A stretch of 64,000 bases of DNA from assembly GCF_025215155.1 (NCBI RefSeq), contig NZ_JALHAM010000110.1, one strand, 5' to 3'. Shown here in pieces: positions 16,478-24,880 of this stretch (position 1 is the stretch's first letter; each line of letters begins with the position of its first letter). The notes beneath the pieces were generated by a model. That model did no database searches. It worked only from the letters and a program-made list of their open reading frames with translations, and was not told the origin of the DNA. The position numbers were made by a program, and so were the translations under genes. The DNA comes from Dryocola clanedunensis. GTDB taxonomy: Bacteria > Pseudomonadota > Gammaproteobacteria > Enterobacterales > Enterobacteriaceae.

Positions 16478-16831
16478 TTAGAACTGAAGGCCAGCATCAC
16501 GGGCAGCATCTGCCAGTGCCTGGACACGACCATGATATTGGAAACCAGCACGGTCAAAAGCAACAACAGTGATGCCTTTTTCCAGTGCGCGCTCTGCAAC
16601 AGCTTTACCCACAGCTGCAGCGGCGTCTTTGTTTCCAGTGTACTTCAATTGCTCAGTGATAGCTTTTTCTACAGTAGATGCAGCTACCAGGACTTCTGAA
16701 CCGTTTGGTGCGATAACCTGTGCGTAAATATGACGCGGGGTACGATGTACCACCAGACGAGTCGCACCCAGTTCTTTAAGCTTGTGACGTGCGCGGGTCG
16801 CACGACGGATACGAGCAGATTTCTTATCCAT
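16478..16831 (-). CDS. rplR: 50S ribosomal protein L18
   Basis: 5S rRNA-binding protein of 117 residues with a basic N-terminus (MDKKSARIRRATRARHK) and the L18 core ending in GRVQALADAARDAGLQF. Together with L5 and L25 it forms the 5S particle. Spc operon, 14 bp before rpsE. Confidence 0.98.
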   Translation of the reverse strand: MDKKSARIRRATRARHKLKELGATRLVVHRTPRHIYAQVIAPNGSEVLVAASTVEKAITEQLKYTGNKDAAAAVGKAVAERALEKGITVVAFDRAGFQYHGRVQALADAARDAGLQF

Positions 16832-16840
16832 AGTGTTACC

Positions 16841-17374
16841 TTACTTCTTCTTAGCCTCTTTGGTACGCACGACTTCGTCGGCGTAACGAACACCCTTGCC
16901 TTTATATGGCTCAGGACGACGGTAGGCACGCAGGTCAGCAGCTACTTGGCCAATCGCCTGCTTATCAGCGCCTTTCAGCACGATTTCAGTTTGAGTTGGA
17001 CACTCAGCAGTGATACCCGCAGGCAGCTTATGCTCAACAGGGTGAGAGAAGCCCAGGGCTAAATTCACCACGTCGCCTTTAACAGCCGCACGATAACCTA
17101 CACCAACCAGCTGCAGCTTCTTAGTGAAGCCTTCGGTAACACCGACAACCATTGCATTCAACAACGCACGAGTGGTACCCGCCTGGGCCCACGCGTTTGC
17201 AAAACCTTCGCGCGGAGCGAAAGTCAGTGCATTTTCAGCGTGTTTAATTTCAACAGCATCGTTGATAGTACGAGTCAGCTCGCCGTTCTTACCTTTGATC
17301 GAAATAACCTGACCGTTGAGTTTTACCTCTACGCCAGCAGGAATAACGACCGGTGCTTTAGCAACACGAGACAT
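16841..17374 (-). CDS. rplF: 50S ribosomal protein L6
   Basis: Two-domain 177-residue protein near the factor-binding site; it contacts the sarcin-ricin loop region. Motifs LQLVGVGYRAA (near 85) and the C-terminal PEPYKGKGVRY (near 155) are the L6 signature. Spc operon between rpsH and rplR. Confidence 0.99.
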   Translation of the reverse strand: MSRVAKAPVVIPAGVEVKLNGQVISIKGKNGELTRTINDAVEIKHAENALTFAPREGFANAWAQAGTTRALLNAMVVGVTEGFTKKLQLVGVGYRAAVKGDVVNLALGFSHPVEHKLPAGITAECPTQTEIVLKGADKQAIGQVAADLRAYRRPEPYKGKGVRYADEVVRTKEAKKK

Positions 17375-17387
17375 TTTATTCCTCCAA

Positions 17388-17780
17388 TTAGGCTACGTAG
17401 CAGATAATTTCGCCACCAAGACCAGCCTGGCGCGCTGCACGATCAGTCATAACACCTTTAGAGGTAGAAACGACAGCAATACCCATACCGGCCATAACTT
17501 TAGGCAGCTCATCTTTTTTCTTATAGATGCGCAGACCTGGGCGGCTGACTCGCTGAATGCTCTCTACCACAGCCTTGCCCTGGAAGTACTTAAGAGTAAG
17601 TTCCAGTTCAGGCTTAGTGTCGCCTTCAATTTTAAAATCTTCGATATAGCCTTCTTCTTTCAGCACGTTGGCAATTGCCAATTTCAGCTTGGAGGAAGGC
17701 ATGGTGACCGCAACTTTATTCGCGGATTGACCGTTACGGATACGGGTCAGCATATCCGCGATCGGATCTTGCATGCTCAT
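17388..17780 (-). CDS. rpsH: 30S ribosomal protein S8
   Basis: Primary 16S rRNA-binding protein of 130 residues and the translational repressor of the spc operon, for which the operator lies at the rplX-rplE junction in E. coli. The conserved C-terminal segment STSKGVMTDRAARQAGLGGE is present. It follows rpsN by 30 bp. Confidence 0.99.
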   Translation of the reverse strand: MSMQDPIADMLTRIRNGQSANKVAVTMPSSKLKLAIANVLKEEGYIEDFKIEGDTKPELELTLKYFQGKAVVESIQRVSRPGLRIYKKKDELPKVMAGMGIAVVSTSKGVMTDRAARQAGLGGEIICYVA

Positions 17781-17810
17781 CTGTCTTTACTCCCGTGATT
17801 CAATTGGATA

Positions 17811-18116
17811 TTACCAGCTAGCCTTTTTCAAGCCAGGTACTTCACCGCGCATTGCGGCTTCACGAAGCTTAATACGGCTCAACCCGAATTTGCCCACATA
17901 ACCATGTGGACGGCCAGTTTGGCGGCAGCGTTTACGCTGACGGGACGGGCTGGAATCACGCGGCAGAGACTGTAGCTTAAGAACAGCATTCCAACGATCT
18001 TCGTCGGAAGAGTTCACACCAGAGATGATAGCTTTCAATTCCTCACGCTTAGCGCGGTACTTGTCAGCCAGTTTTACGCGAACGACTTCGCGTGCTTTCA
18101 TGGATTGCTTAGCCAT
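17811..18116 (-). CDS. rpsN: 30S ribosomal protein S14
   Basis: A 101-residue, zinc-free long-form S14 (no CxxC pairs), beginning MAKQSMKAREVVRVKL and ending with KFGLSRIKLREAAMRG. The ATG at 18116 is chosen by similarity to E. coli; the frame stays open upstream into rplE, but those codons overlap the neighbour and are not coding. It lies 13 bp after rplE. Confidence 0.97.
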   Translation of the reverse strand: MAKQSMKAREVVRVKLADKYRAKREELKAIISGVNSSDEDRWNAVLKLQSLPRDSSPSRQRKRCRQTGRPHGYVGKFGLSRIKLREAAMRGEVPGLKKASW

Positions 18117-18129
18117 TAGTAACCCTACC

Positions 18130-18669
18130 TTACTTGCGGAATGGGAAGTTAAAGGCAGCCAGCAGAGCACGGCCTTCATCATCAGATTTCGCAGTAGTGG
18201 TAATGGTAATATCCAAACCACGAACGCGATCGACTTTGTCATAGTCGATTTCTGGGAAGATGATCTGCTCACGGACACCCATGCTGTAGTTACCACGGCC
18301 ATCGAATGACTTAGCGGACAAGCCACGGAAGTCACGGATACGTGGTACAGCAATGGTGATCAGGCGCTCAAGGAACTCCCACATGCGTTCGCCACGCAGA
18401 GTTACTTTACAGCCGATCGGATAGCCCTGACGGATTTTGAAGCCTGCAACAGATTTGCGTGCTTTGGTGATCAACGGCTTTTGACCGGAGATTGCTGTCA
18501 GATCAGCTGCTGCGTTATCCAGCAGTTTCTTGTCAGCGATCGCTTCACCAACACCCATATTCAGGGTGATCTTCTCGACCCGAGGGACTTGCATGACAGA
18601 ATTGTAGCTAAACTCAGTCATGAGTTTTTTAACTACTTCGTCTTTGTAGTAATCATGCAGTTTCGCCAT
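18130..18669 (-). CDS. rplE: 50S ribosomal protein L5
   Basis: 5S rRNA-binding protein of 179 residues that contacts the P-site tRNA and S13 (bridge B1b). Sequence MAKLHDYYKDEVVKKL at the start and IGCKVTLRGERMWEFL near residue 85 match L5. In E. coli its start region is the S8 feedback target; the same nucleotide context is visible here. Confidence 0.99.
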   Translation of the reverse strand: MAKLHDYYKDEVVKKLMTEFSYNSVMQVPRVEKITLNMGVGEAIADKKLLDNAAADLTAISGQKPLITKARKSVAGFKIRQGYPIGCKVTLRGERMWEFLERLITIAVPRIRDFRGLSAKSFDGRGNYSMGVREQIIFPEIDYDKVDRVRGLDITITTTAKSDDEGRALLAAFNFPFRK

Positions 18670-18683
18670 CGTACTACTCCAAA
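18640..18683 (-). promoter_or_regulatory. Probable S8 translational operator at the rplE start
   Basis: The rplX-rplE junction reads GGAGTAGTACG then ATGGCGAAACTGCATGAT, with GTAGT able to pair with downstream ATTACTAC. This is the layout of the S8-binding structure that in E. coli mimics the 16S rRNA site and represses rplE and the genes after it. Placement rests on recalled E. coli sequence. Confidence 0.5.
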
Positions 18684-18998
18684 TTACTTGATAGTTTCGC
18701 TGTTAGACTTGAAGAAACGGACTTTTTTGCCGTCTTCGAATCTAAAGCCTACACGGTCAGCCTTGCCGGTTGCCGCATTGAAGAGAGCAACGTTAGAAAC
18801 CTGAATTGCAGCTTCTTTTTCAACGATGCCACCTGGTTGGTTCAGGGCCGGGACCGGCTTCTGATGTTTCTTAACCAGGTTGATACCTTCAACGATGAGC
18901 TTGCCGGAAGACAAGACATTCTTAACTTTACCGCGCTTACCTTTATCTTTACCGGTTAACACGATAACTTCGTCATCACGACGGATTTTAGCTGCCAT
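18684..18998 (-). CDS. rplX: 50S ribosomal protein L24
   Basis: Assembly-initiating protein at the tunnel exit, 104 residues, with an N-terminal KOW motif (DDEVIVLTGKDKGKRGKVKNV at about 7-27). Spc operon, 10 bp after rplN. Confidence 0.99.
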   Translation of the reverse strand: MAAKIRRDDEVIVLTGKDKGKRGKVKNVLSSGKLIVEGINLVKKHQKPVPALNQPGGIVEKEAAIQVSNVALFNAATGKADRVGFRFEDGKKVRFFKSNSETIK

Positions 18999-19008
18999 GA
19001 TTCGCTCC

Positions 19009-19380
19009 TTAGAGTACTTCTGGTGCCAGAGAGATAATTTTCATGAACTTCTCATTACGCAGTTCACGAGTTACCGGCCCAAAAATACGCGTGCCGATTG
19101 GCTGCTCGCTGTTATTGTTTAAAATAACGCATGCATTACCATCGAAGCGAATGACAGAACCGTCCGGGCGACGAACACCCTTCCTGGTGCGCACCACTAC
19201 CGCTTTCAGGACATCGCCTTTCTTCACCTTACCGCGAGGAATTGCTTCCTTGATGGTAATTTTGATGATGTCGCCGACGCCTGCGTAGCGACGGTGCGAG
19301 CCACCCAGAACCTTGATACACATTACGCGACGCGCGCCGGAGTTGTCGGCTACCGTCAGCATAGTCTGTTCTTGGATCAT
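19009..19380 (-). CDS. rplN: 50S ribosomal protein L14
   Basis: First gene of the spc operon; 123 residues, beta-barrel protein at the subunit interface and the contact for the silencing factor RsfS. MIQEQTMLTVADNSGARRVMCI and GGSHRRYAGVGDIIKI are L14 signatures. The spc promoter lies about 80 bp upstream. Confidence 0.99.
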   Translation of the reverse strand: MIQEQTMLTVADNSGARRVMCIKVLGGSHRRYAGVGDIIKITIKEAIPRGKVKKGDVLKAVVVRTRKGVRRPDGSVIRFDGNACVILNNNSEQPIGTRIFGPVTRELRNEKFMKIISLAPEVL

Positions 19381-19461
19381 TTCAGTGCTCCGCTAATGTC
19401 AACTACTACTTCGGGACCTAAGTATTAGGTCGTTAAAAAGCCCCATAAACGAGGGCGCGGC

Positions 19462-19490
19462 ATTATAACACCGGTTCCAGGATATGGGTA
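19462..19490 (-). promoter_or_regulatory. Promoter of the spc operon
   Basis: Minus strand -10 box TATAAT (19467-19462), just after the S10 operon terminator and followed by a GC-rich GCCGCGCC. With a 17-bp spacer the -35 would be TACCCA (19490-19485), a weak match, so the -10 carries the call. Position relative to rplN agrees with the E. coli spc promoter. Confidence 0.7.
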
Positions 19491-19491
19491 G

Positions 19492-19525
19492 AAAAAATAA
19501 ACGGCCCACTACTGAGCCGTTTATT
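19492..19525 (-). terminator. S10 operon terminator after rpsQ
   Basis: Minus strand hairpin: AATAAACGGC (19525-19516) pairs with GCCGTTTATT (19505-19496) around a 10-nt loop, followed by a T-run from 19492-19497. It lies 21 bp after the rpsQ stop and just upstream of the spc promoter. Confidence 0.88.
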
Positions 19526-19546
19526 AGTTTGAGAACGCGTACTGTA

Positions 19547-19801
19547 TTACAGAACAGCTTTCTCTACAACGCGAACAAGTGTCCAGGATTTATTCTTGGA
19601 CAGTGGACGGCATTCGCGGATTTCAACCACGTCACCGATACCACATTCATTGTTCTCGTCATGTACGTGCAGTTTGGTCGTACGCTTGATGAATTTCCCG
19701 TAGATCGGGTGCTTCACGAAACGTTCGATGGCAACAACAATGGATTTCTCCATTTTATCGCTGACAACGCGACCTTGCAGAGTACGGATTTTATCGGTCA
19801 T
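19547..19801 (-). CDS. rpsQ: 30S ribosomal protein S17
   Basis: An 84-residue OB-fold protein (KIRTLQGRVVSDKMEKSIVV start; KHPIYGKFIKRTTK loop) that binds 16S rRNA early in assembly. Last gene of the S10 operon; its ATG overlaps the rpmC stop by one base. Confidence 0.98.
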   Translation of the reverse strand: MTDKIRTLQGRVVSDKMEKSIVVAIERFVKHPIYGKFIKRTTKLHVHDENNECGIGDVVEIRECRPLSKNKSWTLVRVVEKAVL

Positions 19802-19992
19802 TACGCACCCGCCTTCTGAGTCAATAAAGTCTTAACACGCGCAACATCACGACGCACTTGCTTCAGCAGGTGAGTCTGTTGCAGCTGGCCACTTGCAGCT
19901 TGCATACGCAGGTTGAACTGCTCGCGTAGCAGGTTCAGCAGCTCGGTGTTCAGCTCTTCAACACTCTTTTCACGCAGCTCTTTTGCTTTCAT
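19801..19992 (-). CDS. rpmC: 50S ribosomal protein L29
   Basis: A 63-residue helical hairpin protein at the tunnel exit, beside L23, where it takes part in docking of SRP and trigger factor. MKAKELREKSVEELNTELL is diagnostic. Stop and start codons overlap with rplP and rpsQ by one base on each side. Confidence 0.98.
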   Translation of the reverse strand: MKAKELREKSVEELNTELLNLLREQFNLRMQAASGQLQQTHLLKQVRRDVARVKTLLTQKAGA

Positions 19993-20402
19993 TACATCAC
20001 CGTCTTAGTTACAAAGGTGGTTTTAATCGGCAGTTTCGCTGCTGCCAGCTTGAAGGCTTCACGGGCCAGCTCTTCAGGTACACCGTCCATTTCGTACAGG
20101 ACTTTACCTGGCTGGATCAAGGCAACCCAATACTCCACGTTACCTTTACCTTTACCCATACGCACTTCAAGCGGCTTTTCAGTAATAGGTTTGTCTGGGA
20201 ACACACGGATCCAGATTTTACCTTGACGCTTAACTGCACGGGTCATTGCACGACGTGCTGCTTCGATCTGACGTGCAGTCAGACGACCACGGCCAACAGC
20301 TTTCAGACCGAAAGTGCCGAAGCTAACATCCGTTCCTGCAGCCAGACCACGGTTGCGGCCTTTGTGCACTTTACGGAATTTTGTACGCTTTGGTTGTAAC
20401 AC
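19992..20402 (-). CDS. rplP: 50S ribosomal protein L16
   Basis: Large-subunit protein (136 residues) that positions tRNA in the A and P sites. MLQPKRTKFRKVHKGRNRG at the start, with the arginine at 81 (target of the YcfD/RoxA hydroxylase in E. coli) in the segment around GKGNVEYWV. S10 operon, 11 bp after rpsC. Confidence 0.98.
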   Translation of the reverse strand: MLQPKRTKFRKVHKGRNRGLAAGTDVSFGTFGLKAVGRGRLTARQIEAARRAMTRAVKRQGKIWIRVFPDKPITEKPLEVRMGKGKGNVEYWVALIQPGKVLYEMDGVPEELAREAFKLAAAKLPIKTTFVTKTVM

Positions 20403-20413
20403 AGCGACTCTCC

Positions 20414-21115
20414 TTACTTACGGCCTTTACGCTGCTGCTTTTTAGGTTGAGCAGCCGGTTTTTCCGGTTGTTCAACAGCAGCCATCCCACCCAGGATCTC
20501 ACCTTTGAAGATCCACACTTTAACGCCGATTACACCATAAGTGGTGTGCGCTTCAGAGGTGTTATAGTCGATGTCAGCACGCAGAGTGTGCAATGGCACG
20601 CGACCTTCACGGTACCATTCGGTACGTGCGATCTCGGCACCGCCCAGACGACCACTAACTTCAACTTTGATACCTTTTGCGCCCAGACGCATGGCATTCT
20701 GTACCGCACGCTTCATAGCACGACGGAACATAACGCGACGTTCCAGCTGTGAAGTGATGCTGTCAGCAACCAATTTTGCGTCCAGTTCAGGCTTACGCAC
20801 TTCGGCGATATTGATCTGTGCAGGAACGCCAGCGATATCCGCTACGTACTTACGCAGTTTTTCTACGTCTTCGCCTTTCTTACCGATAACGATGCCAGGG
20901 CGAGCAGTGTGAATAGTCACACGGATGCTCTTAGCTGGACGCTCGATAACGATACGAGATACAGACGCCTTCGCCAGTTCCTTAGTCAGGTACTGACGAA
21001 CTTTAAAATCGCTGTCCAGGTTGTCAGCGAATTCTTTGGTGTTCGCAAACCAAGTAGAGTTCCAAGGTTTTACAATACCCAGGCGAATACCATTAGGATG
21101 TACTTTCTGACCCAT
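20414..21115 (-). CDS. rpsC: 30S ribosomal protein S3
   Basis: A 233-residue protein of the 30S head. It has a KH type-II domain (VIGKKGEDVEKLRKYV near residues 55-70) and a basic helix with RRAMKRAVQ (130-138) that forms part of the mRNA helicase at the entry tunnel. The C-terminal tail is rich in lysine, glutamine and proline. S10 operon, 17 bp after rplV. Confidence 0.99.
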   Translation of the reverse strand: MGQKVHPNGIRLGIVKPWNSTWFANTKEFADNLDSDFKVRQYLTKELAKASVSRIVIERPAKSIRVTIHTARPGIVIGKKGEDVEKLRKYVADIAGVPAQINIAEVRKPELDAKLVADSITSQLERRVMFRRAMKRAVQNAMRLGAKGIKVEVSGRLGGAEIARTEWYREGRVPLHTLRADIDYNTSEAHTTYGVIGVKVWIFKGEILGGMAAVEQPEKPAAQPKKQQRKGRK

Positions 21116-21132
21116 TGCTAGTCTCCAGAGTC

Positions 21133-21465
21133 TCAGCGATCGGACACAACCACAGTAATGTGGCTGGTGCGCTTCAGGATGCGATCTGCACGACCTTTTG
21201 CACGAGGCATAATGCGCTTCATGCTAGGGCCTTCGTCTACGAAGATTTTCGCGACTTTCAGATCGTCAATGTCAGCGCCATCGTTGTGTTCAGCGTTAGC
21301 AATGGCAGATTCCAGTACTTTCTTAACCAATACAGCCGCTTTCTTATTGGTGTAGGTCAGAATATCCAGAGCCTGCGACACTTTCTTACCGCGAATCAGG
21401 TCAGCAACAAGGCGAACCTTCTGAGCAGAAGAACGAGCATGGCGATGTTGAGCTAAAGTTTCCAT
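21133..21465 (-). CDS. rplV: 50S ribosomal protein L22
   Basis: A 110-residue protein whose beta-hairpin (MKRIMPRAKGRADRI near 82-96) reaches into the peptide exit tunnel next to the macrolide site. The hairpin tip looks wild type, with no deletion of the Met-Lys-Arg type known for erythromycin resistance. S10 operon. Confidence 0.99.
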   Translation of the reverse strand: METLAQHRHARSSAQKVRLVADLIRGKKVSQALDILTYTNKKAAVLVKKVLESAIANAEHNDGADIDDLKVAKIFVDEGPSMKRIMPRAKGRADRILKRTSHITVVVSDR

Positions 21466-21479
21466 CTCTTCCTCCTACC

Positions 21480-21758
21480 TTATTTCTTCTTCGCTTTTTT
21501 ATCAGCAGCGTGGCCGCGATAAGTACGAGTCGGTGCGAATTCACCCAGTTTGTGACCGACCATTTCATCGGAAACGAAAACTGGAACGTGCTGACGACCA
21601 TTATGGACAGCGATGGTCAAACCGATCATGTTAGGAAAGATCGTTGAACGACGGGACCAAGTGCGCAGGGGCTTCTTGTCACCGCTTTCCACCGCTTTCT
21701 CTACCTTCTTCAGCAAGTGCAGGTCAATAAAAGGACCTTTCTTGAGAGAACGTGGCAT
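21480..21758 (-). CDS. rpsS: 30S ribosomal protein S19
   Basis: A 92-residue head protein that forms a complex with S13. [19 protein letters not shown] and [15 protein letters not shown] are S19 signatures. It lies between rplB and rplV in the S10 operon. Confidence 0.99.
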
Positions 21759-21774
21759 GGCTTATCCTCTAAAA

Positions 21775-22596
21775 TTATTTGCTACGGCGACGTACGATAA
21801 ATTTATCAGTACGCTTGTTGCTGCGGGTCTTCTTACCTTTGGTCTGAACGCCCCACGGAGATACCGGGTGCTTACCAAAGTTACGACCTTCACCACCACC
21901 ATGTGGGTGATCGACTGGGTTCATCGCAGTACCGCGAACGGTAGGACGAACACCACGCCAGCGTGCGGCACCTGCTTTACCCAGAACGCGAAGCATATGC
22001 TCAGCGTTGCCGACTTCGCCCAGTGTTGCGCGGCAGTCAGCTTCGACTTTACGCATTTCACCAGAACGCAGACGCAGGGTAACGTAAGCACCATCACGTG
22101 CAACGATCTGCACATAGGTACCTGCGGAACGTGCCAGCTGACCGCCTTTACCTGGTTTCATTTCTACGTTATGAACGGTAGAACCAACCGGGATATTGCG
22201 CATCGGCAGGGTGTTACCTGCTTTGATTGCAGCATCAACGCCAGATTGAATCTGGTCGCCAGCTTTCAGGCCTTTAGGGGCCAGGATGTAACGGCGTTCG
22301 CCATCTTTGTACAGAACCAGTGCGATATTCGCAGAACGGTTCGGATCGTACTCAAGACGCTCAACAACTGCCGGGATACCGTCTTTGTTGCGTTTGAAGT
22401 CAACAATACGATAAGCCTGCTTGTGACCACCACCGATGTGACGAGTAGTGATACGACCATTGTTGTTACGGCCACCGGATTTGCTGTTTTTTTCAACCAG
22501 CGGAGCAAACGGTTTGCCCTTATGCAGCTCAGGGTTAACCACTTTAACTACGTGGCGACGACCCGGAGATGTCGGTTTACATTTAACAACTGCCAT
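21775..22596 (-). CDS. rplB: 50S ribosomal protein L2
   Basis: A 273-residue protein required for subunit association and peptidyl transfer. The conserved C-terminal segment NPVDHPHGGGEGRNFGKHP with the essential His229 is intact. The N-terminal basic tail (KCKPTSPGRRHVVKV) is typical. S10 operon, 17 bp after rplW. Confidence 0.99.
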   Translation of the reverse strand: MAVVKCKPTSPGRRHVVKVVNPELHKGKPFAPLVEKNSKSGGRNNNGRITTRHIGGGHKQAYRIVDFKRNKDGIPAVVERLEYDPNRSANIALVLYKDGERRYILAPKGLKAGDQIQSGVDAAIKAGNTLPMRNIPVGSTVHNVEMKPGKGGQLARSAGTYVQIVARDGAYVTLRLRSGEMRKVEADCRATLGEVGNAEHMLRVLGKAGAARWRGVRPTVRGTAMNPVDHPHGGGEGRNFGKHPVSPWGVQTKGKKTRSNKRTDKFIVRRRSK

Positions 22597-22613
22597 TGTC
22601 TTTCTCCTCCGAC

Positions 22614-22916
22614 TTACTCAGCGCCGCCGACGAAGTCCAGATTCTGGCCTTCCTTCAGGGTGACGTAAGCTTTTTTCCAGTCGCTACGACGACCAATACG
22701 CTGTCCGTGACGCTTTGTCTTGCCTTTAACAACAAGAGTATTTACGCCTTCAACTTCTACTTCGAACAGTTTCTCAACAGCAGCAACGATCTCTGCTTTG
22801 GTCGCGTCTTTAGCAACTTTGAGAACGATGGTGTTGGTTTTTTCCATCGCCATGGATGCTTTTTCAGATACGTGCGGCGCGCGCAGTACTTTCAGCAGAC
22901 GTTCTTCACGGATCAT
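22614..22916 (-). CDS. rplW: 50S ribosomal protein L23
   Basis: Tunnel-exit protein of 100 residues and the main docking site for trigger factor and SRP (exposed Glu near residue 18 in the family: HVSEKASMAMEK). Its ATG overlaps the rplD stop in a 4-bp junction, indicating coupled translation. Confidence 0.99.
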   Translation of the reverse strand: MIREERLLKVLRAPHVSEKASMAMEKTNTIVLKVAKDATKAEIVAAVEKLFEVEVEGVNTLVVKGKTKRHGQRIGRRSDWKKAYVTLKEGQNLDFVGGAE

Positions 22917-23518
22917 GCCAGCATCTCCTCAACTTGCTTAACTGCTTCCGCAGTCATAACGACTTTGTCGAAGGCGATCAGGCTAACTGGGTCGATAGCT
23001 GCTACATCGCGCACGTCAACCTTATGCAGGTTACGCGCAGCCAGGAACAGATTCTCATCCAGTTCGCCGGTTACGATCAGCACATCTTCCAGGGCCATGT
23101 CTTTCAGTTTCTGAGCAAGCAGCTTAGTTTTAGGCGCTTCAACAGAGAACTGTTCGACAACGATCAGACGATCCTGACGTACCAGTTCGGACAGAATGCT
23201 TTTCAGCGCTCCGCGGTACATCTTTTTGTTAACTTTTTGACTGTGGTCCTGCGGGCGAGCAGCGAAGGTTACGCCACCGGAACGCCAGATCGGGCTCTTA
23301 ACAGAACCTGAACGCGCACGGCCGGTACCTTTCTGGCGCCACGGCTTTTTACCGGAACCAGTTACTTCAGCACGGGTCTTCTGAGCACGAGTACCTTGAC
23401 GGGCACCAGCTGCATAAGCAACTACAACCTGGTGTACCAGCGCTTCGTTGAAATCACGACCGAAGGTAGTTTCGGAAACAGTCAGCGCGCTTTGCGCGTC
23501 TTTCAATACTAATTCCAT
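22913..23518 (-). CDS. rplD: 50S ribosomal protein L4
   Basis: A 201-residue protein with a long tunnel-lining loop (GSGKKPWRQKGTGRARSGSVKSP near 55-77), wild type at the usual macrolide-resistance positions as far as I can judge. L4 is also the feedback regulator of the S10 operon, acting on both transcription and translation through the leader upstream of rpsJ. Confidence 0.99.
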   Translation of the reverse strand: MELVLKDAQSALTVSETTFGRDFNEALVHQVVVAYAAGARQGTRAQKTRAEVTGSGKKPWRQKGTGRARSGSVKSPIWRSGGVTFAARPQDHSQKVNKKMYRGALKSILSELVRQDRLIVVEQFSVEAPKTKLLAQKLKDMALEDVLIVTGELDENLFLAARNLHKVDVRDVAAIDPVSLIAFDKVVMTAEAVKQVEEMLA

Positions 23519-23528
23519 TGCTATCTCC

Positions 23529-24158
23529 TCACGCCTTCACAGCTGGTTTAACAATAAGGTCGCTACCGGTTGCGCCCGGAACTGCACCTTTAACCAGCAG
23601 CAGGTTGCGCTCAGCGTCAACGCGTACTACATCCAGACTCTGAACGGTTACACGTTCGTTGCCCAGTTGGCCTGCCATTTTCTTGCCTTTGAACACTTTG
23701 CCCGGAGTCTGGTTCTGACCGATAGAACCCGGAACGCGGTGGGACAAGGAGTTACCGTGGGTAGCGTCCTGGGTACGGAAGTTCCAGCGCTTAACGGTAC
23801 CTGCGAAACCTTTACCTTTAGAGGTGCCAGTTACGTCAACTTTTTTGACTTCAGCAAACAGCTCAACGCTAATGTCCTGACCTACGGTGAACTCTTCGCC
23901 TTCAGCAAGACGGAATTCCCACAGACCACGGCCAGCTTCTACGCCAGCTTTAGCGAAGTGACCAGCTTCCGGCTTAGTTACACGGTTAGCTTTTTTAGCG
24001 CCAGTGGTAACTTGAACAGCACGGTAGCCGTCGTTAGCCAGGTCTTTAACCTGAGTAACACGGTTTGCTTCAACTTCAATTACGGTTACAGGGATAGAAA
24101 CGCCGTCTTCTGTGAAGATACGGGTCATACCCACTTTTTTACCGACTAAACCAATCAT
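23529..24158 (-). CDS. rplC: 50S ribosomal protein L3
   Basis: A 209-residue early-assembly protein whose long loop reaches the peptidyl transferase centre (GNSLSHRVPGSIGQNQTPGKVFKGKKMAG near 140-168). The glutamine at about residue 150, methylated by PrmB in E. coli, is present in the GQNQTPG segment. Second gene of the S10 operon. Confidence 0.99.
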   Translation of the reverse strand: MIGLVGKKVGMTRIFTEDGVSIPVTVIEVEANRVTQVKDLANDGYRAVQVTTGAKKANRVTKPEAGHFAKAGVEAGRGLWEFRLAEGEEFTVGQDISVELFAEVKKVDVTGTSKGKGFAGTVKRWNFRTQDATHGNSLSHRVPGSIGQNQTPGKVFKGKKMAGQLGNERVTVQSLDVVRVDAERNLLLVKGAVPGATGSDLIVKPAVKA

Positions 24159-24189
24159 TGTTTCAACCTCTCAATCGTCAATGACCTGA

Positions 24190-24501
24190 TTAACCCAGGC
24201 TGATCTGCACGTCTACACCAGCAGCCAGATCCAGACGCATCAGAGCATCAACGGTTTTCTCAGTTGGCTCAACGATGTCAACCAGACGCTTATGAGTGCG
24301 AATTTCGTACTGATCACGCGCGTCTTTGTTGACGTGCGGAGAGATCAGAACGGTAAAGCGCTCTTTGCGGGTCGGCAGCGGGATCGGACCACGGACTTGC
24401 GCACCAGTGCGCTTAGCAGTCTCGACGATTTCCGCAGTTGATTGATCGATCAGACGATGATCAAACGCTTTAAGGCGGATACGGATTCTTTGGTTCTGCA
24501 T
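24190..24501 (-). CDS. rpsJ: 30S ribosomal protein S10 (NusE)
   Basis: A 103-residue protein of the 30S head that also works with NusB at boxA in transcription antitermination and links NusG to the ribosome. [20 protein letters not shown] and the loop [21 protein letters not shown] are diagnostic. First gene of the S10 operon. Confidence 0.99.
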
Positions 24502-24669
24502 GAGACCAGAGCTCCAATTATTTTATAGACGAAAAAAATTACTACTCGAACCCATTACGATTGATGGGAGAGTGTAATCGTTCATACATAGTTCCCCAAT
24601 TGGGAACATTGTTGGTAGCAAACCGCACTACCGGGTTCTTATCGAACCAGCCAGTCAATTAAGACAGGC
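24502..24669 (-). promoter_or_regulatory. S10 operon leader with L4-dependent attenuation structure
   Basis: A leader of about 168 nt between the predicted start and rpsJ. It holds several hairpins, including one formed around CTCCCATCAATCGTAATGGG (about 24569-24550), followed by a run of Ts (TTTTTTT, 24538-24532). In E. coli the last hairpin and U-run are the NusA-dependent pause where L4 stops transcription, and L4 also blocks translation here. The rest of the gap up to the gene at 24881 holds the promoter and nothing else I can identify. Confidence 0.8.
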
Positions 24670-24675
24670 CCGCGC

Positions 24676-24703
24676 ATTATACGTAAATCCGGCCACTTAG
24701 CAA
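24676..24703 (-). promoter_or_regulatory. Promoter of the S10 operon
   Basis: Minus strand: -35 TTGCTA (24703-24698), 16-bp spacer, -10 TATAAT (24681-24676), followed by GCGCGGG, a GC-rich discriminator typical of stringently controlled promoters. The distance to rpsJ agrees with the long S10 leader. Confidence 0.85.
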
Positions 24704-24880
24704 GTCATGCTTACGAATTAAACAGTCTTTTCTCACAACTGTGCGTAATGCTTTCTGAATGTCTTGCTTCGGGTTGCAATACCTGGAGATAGGCAGGAAG
24801 AGCAGCCTCAAAACGTAAAACCCTGTTTTTATGATTTATCCCCTGGAGGTTAGTGTGCTGACTTTGCCAGCGAGGCCCCC

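Noticed and set aside
18117..18353. N-terminal extension of rpsN into rplE
   Set aside because: The upstream codons overlap rplE in another frame and are absent from S14 of known length (101 residues).
21613..22668. A 351-codon open frame on the plus strand opposite rplB
   Set aside because: Antisense to rpsS, rplB and rplW; the sense genes are certain.
24704..24880. A small gene or remnant of the gsp cluster upstream of the prepilin peptidase
   Set aside because: Only short frames without start signals were found; the stretch holds the upstream side of the S10 promoter and nothing I can recognise.
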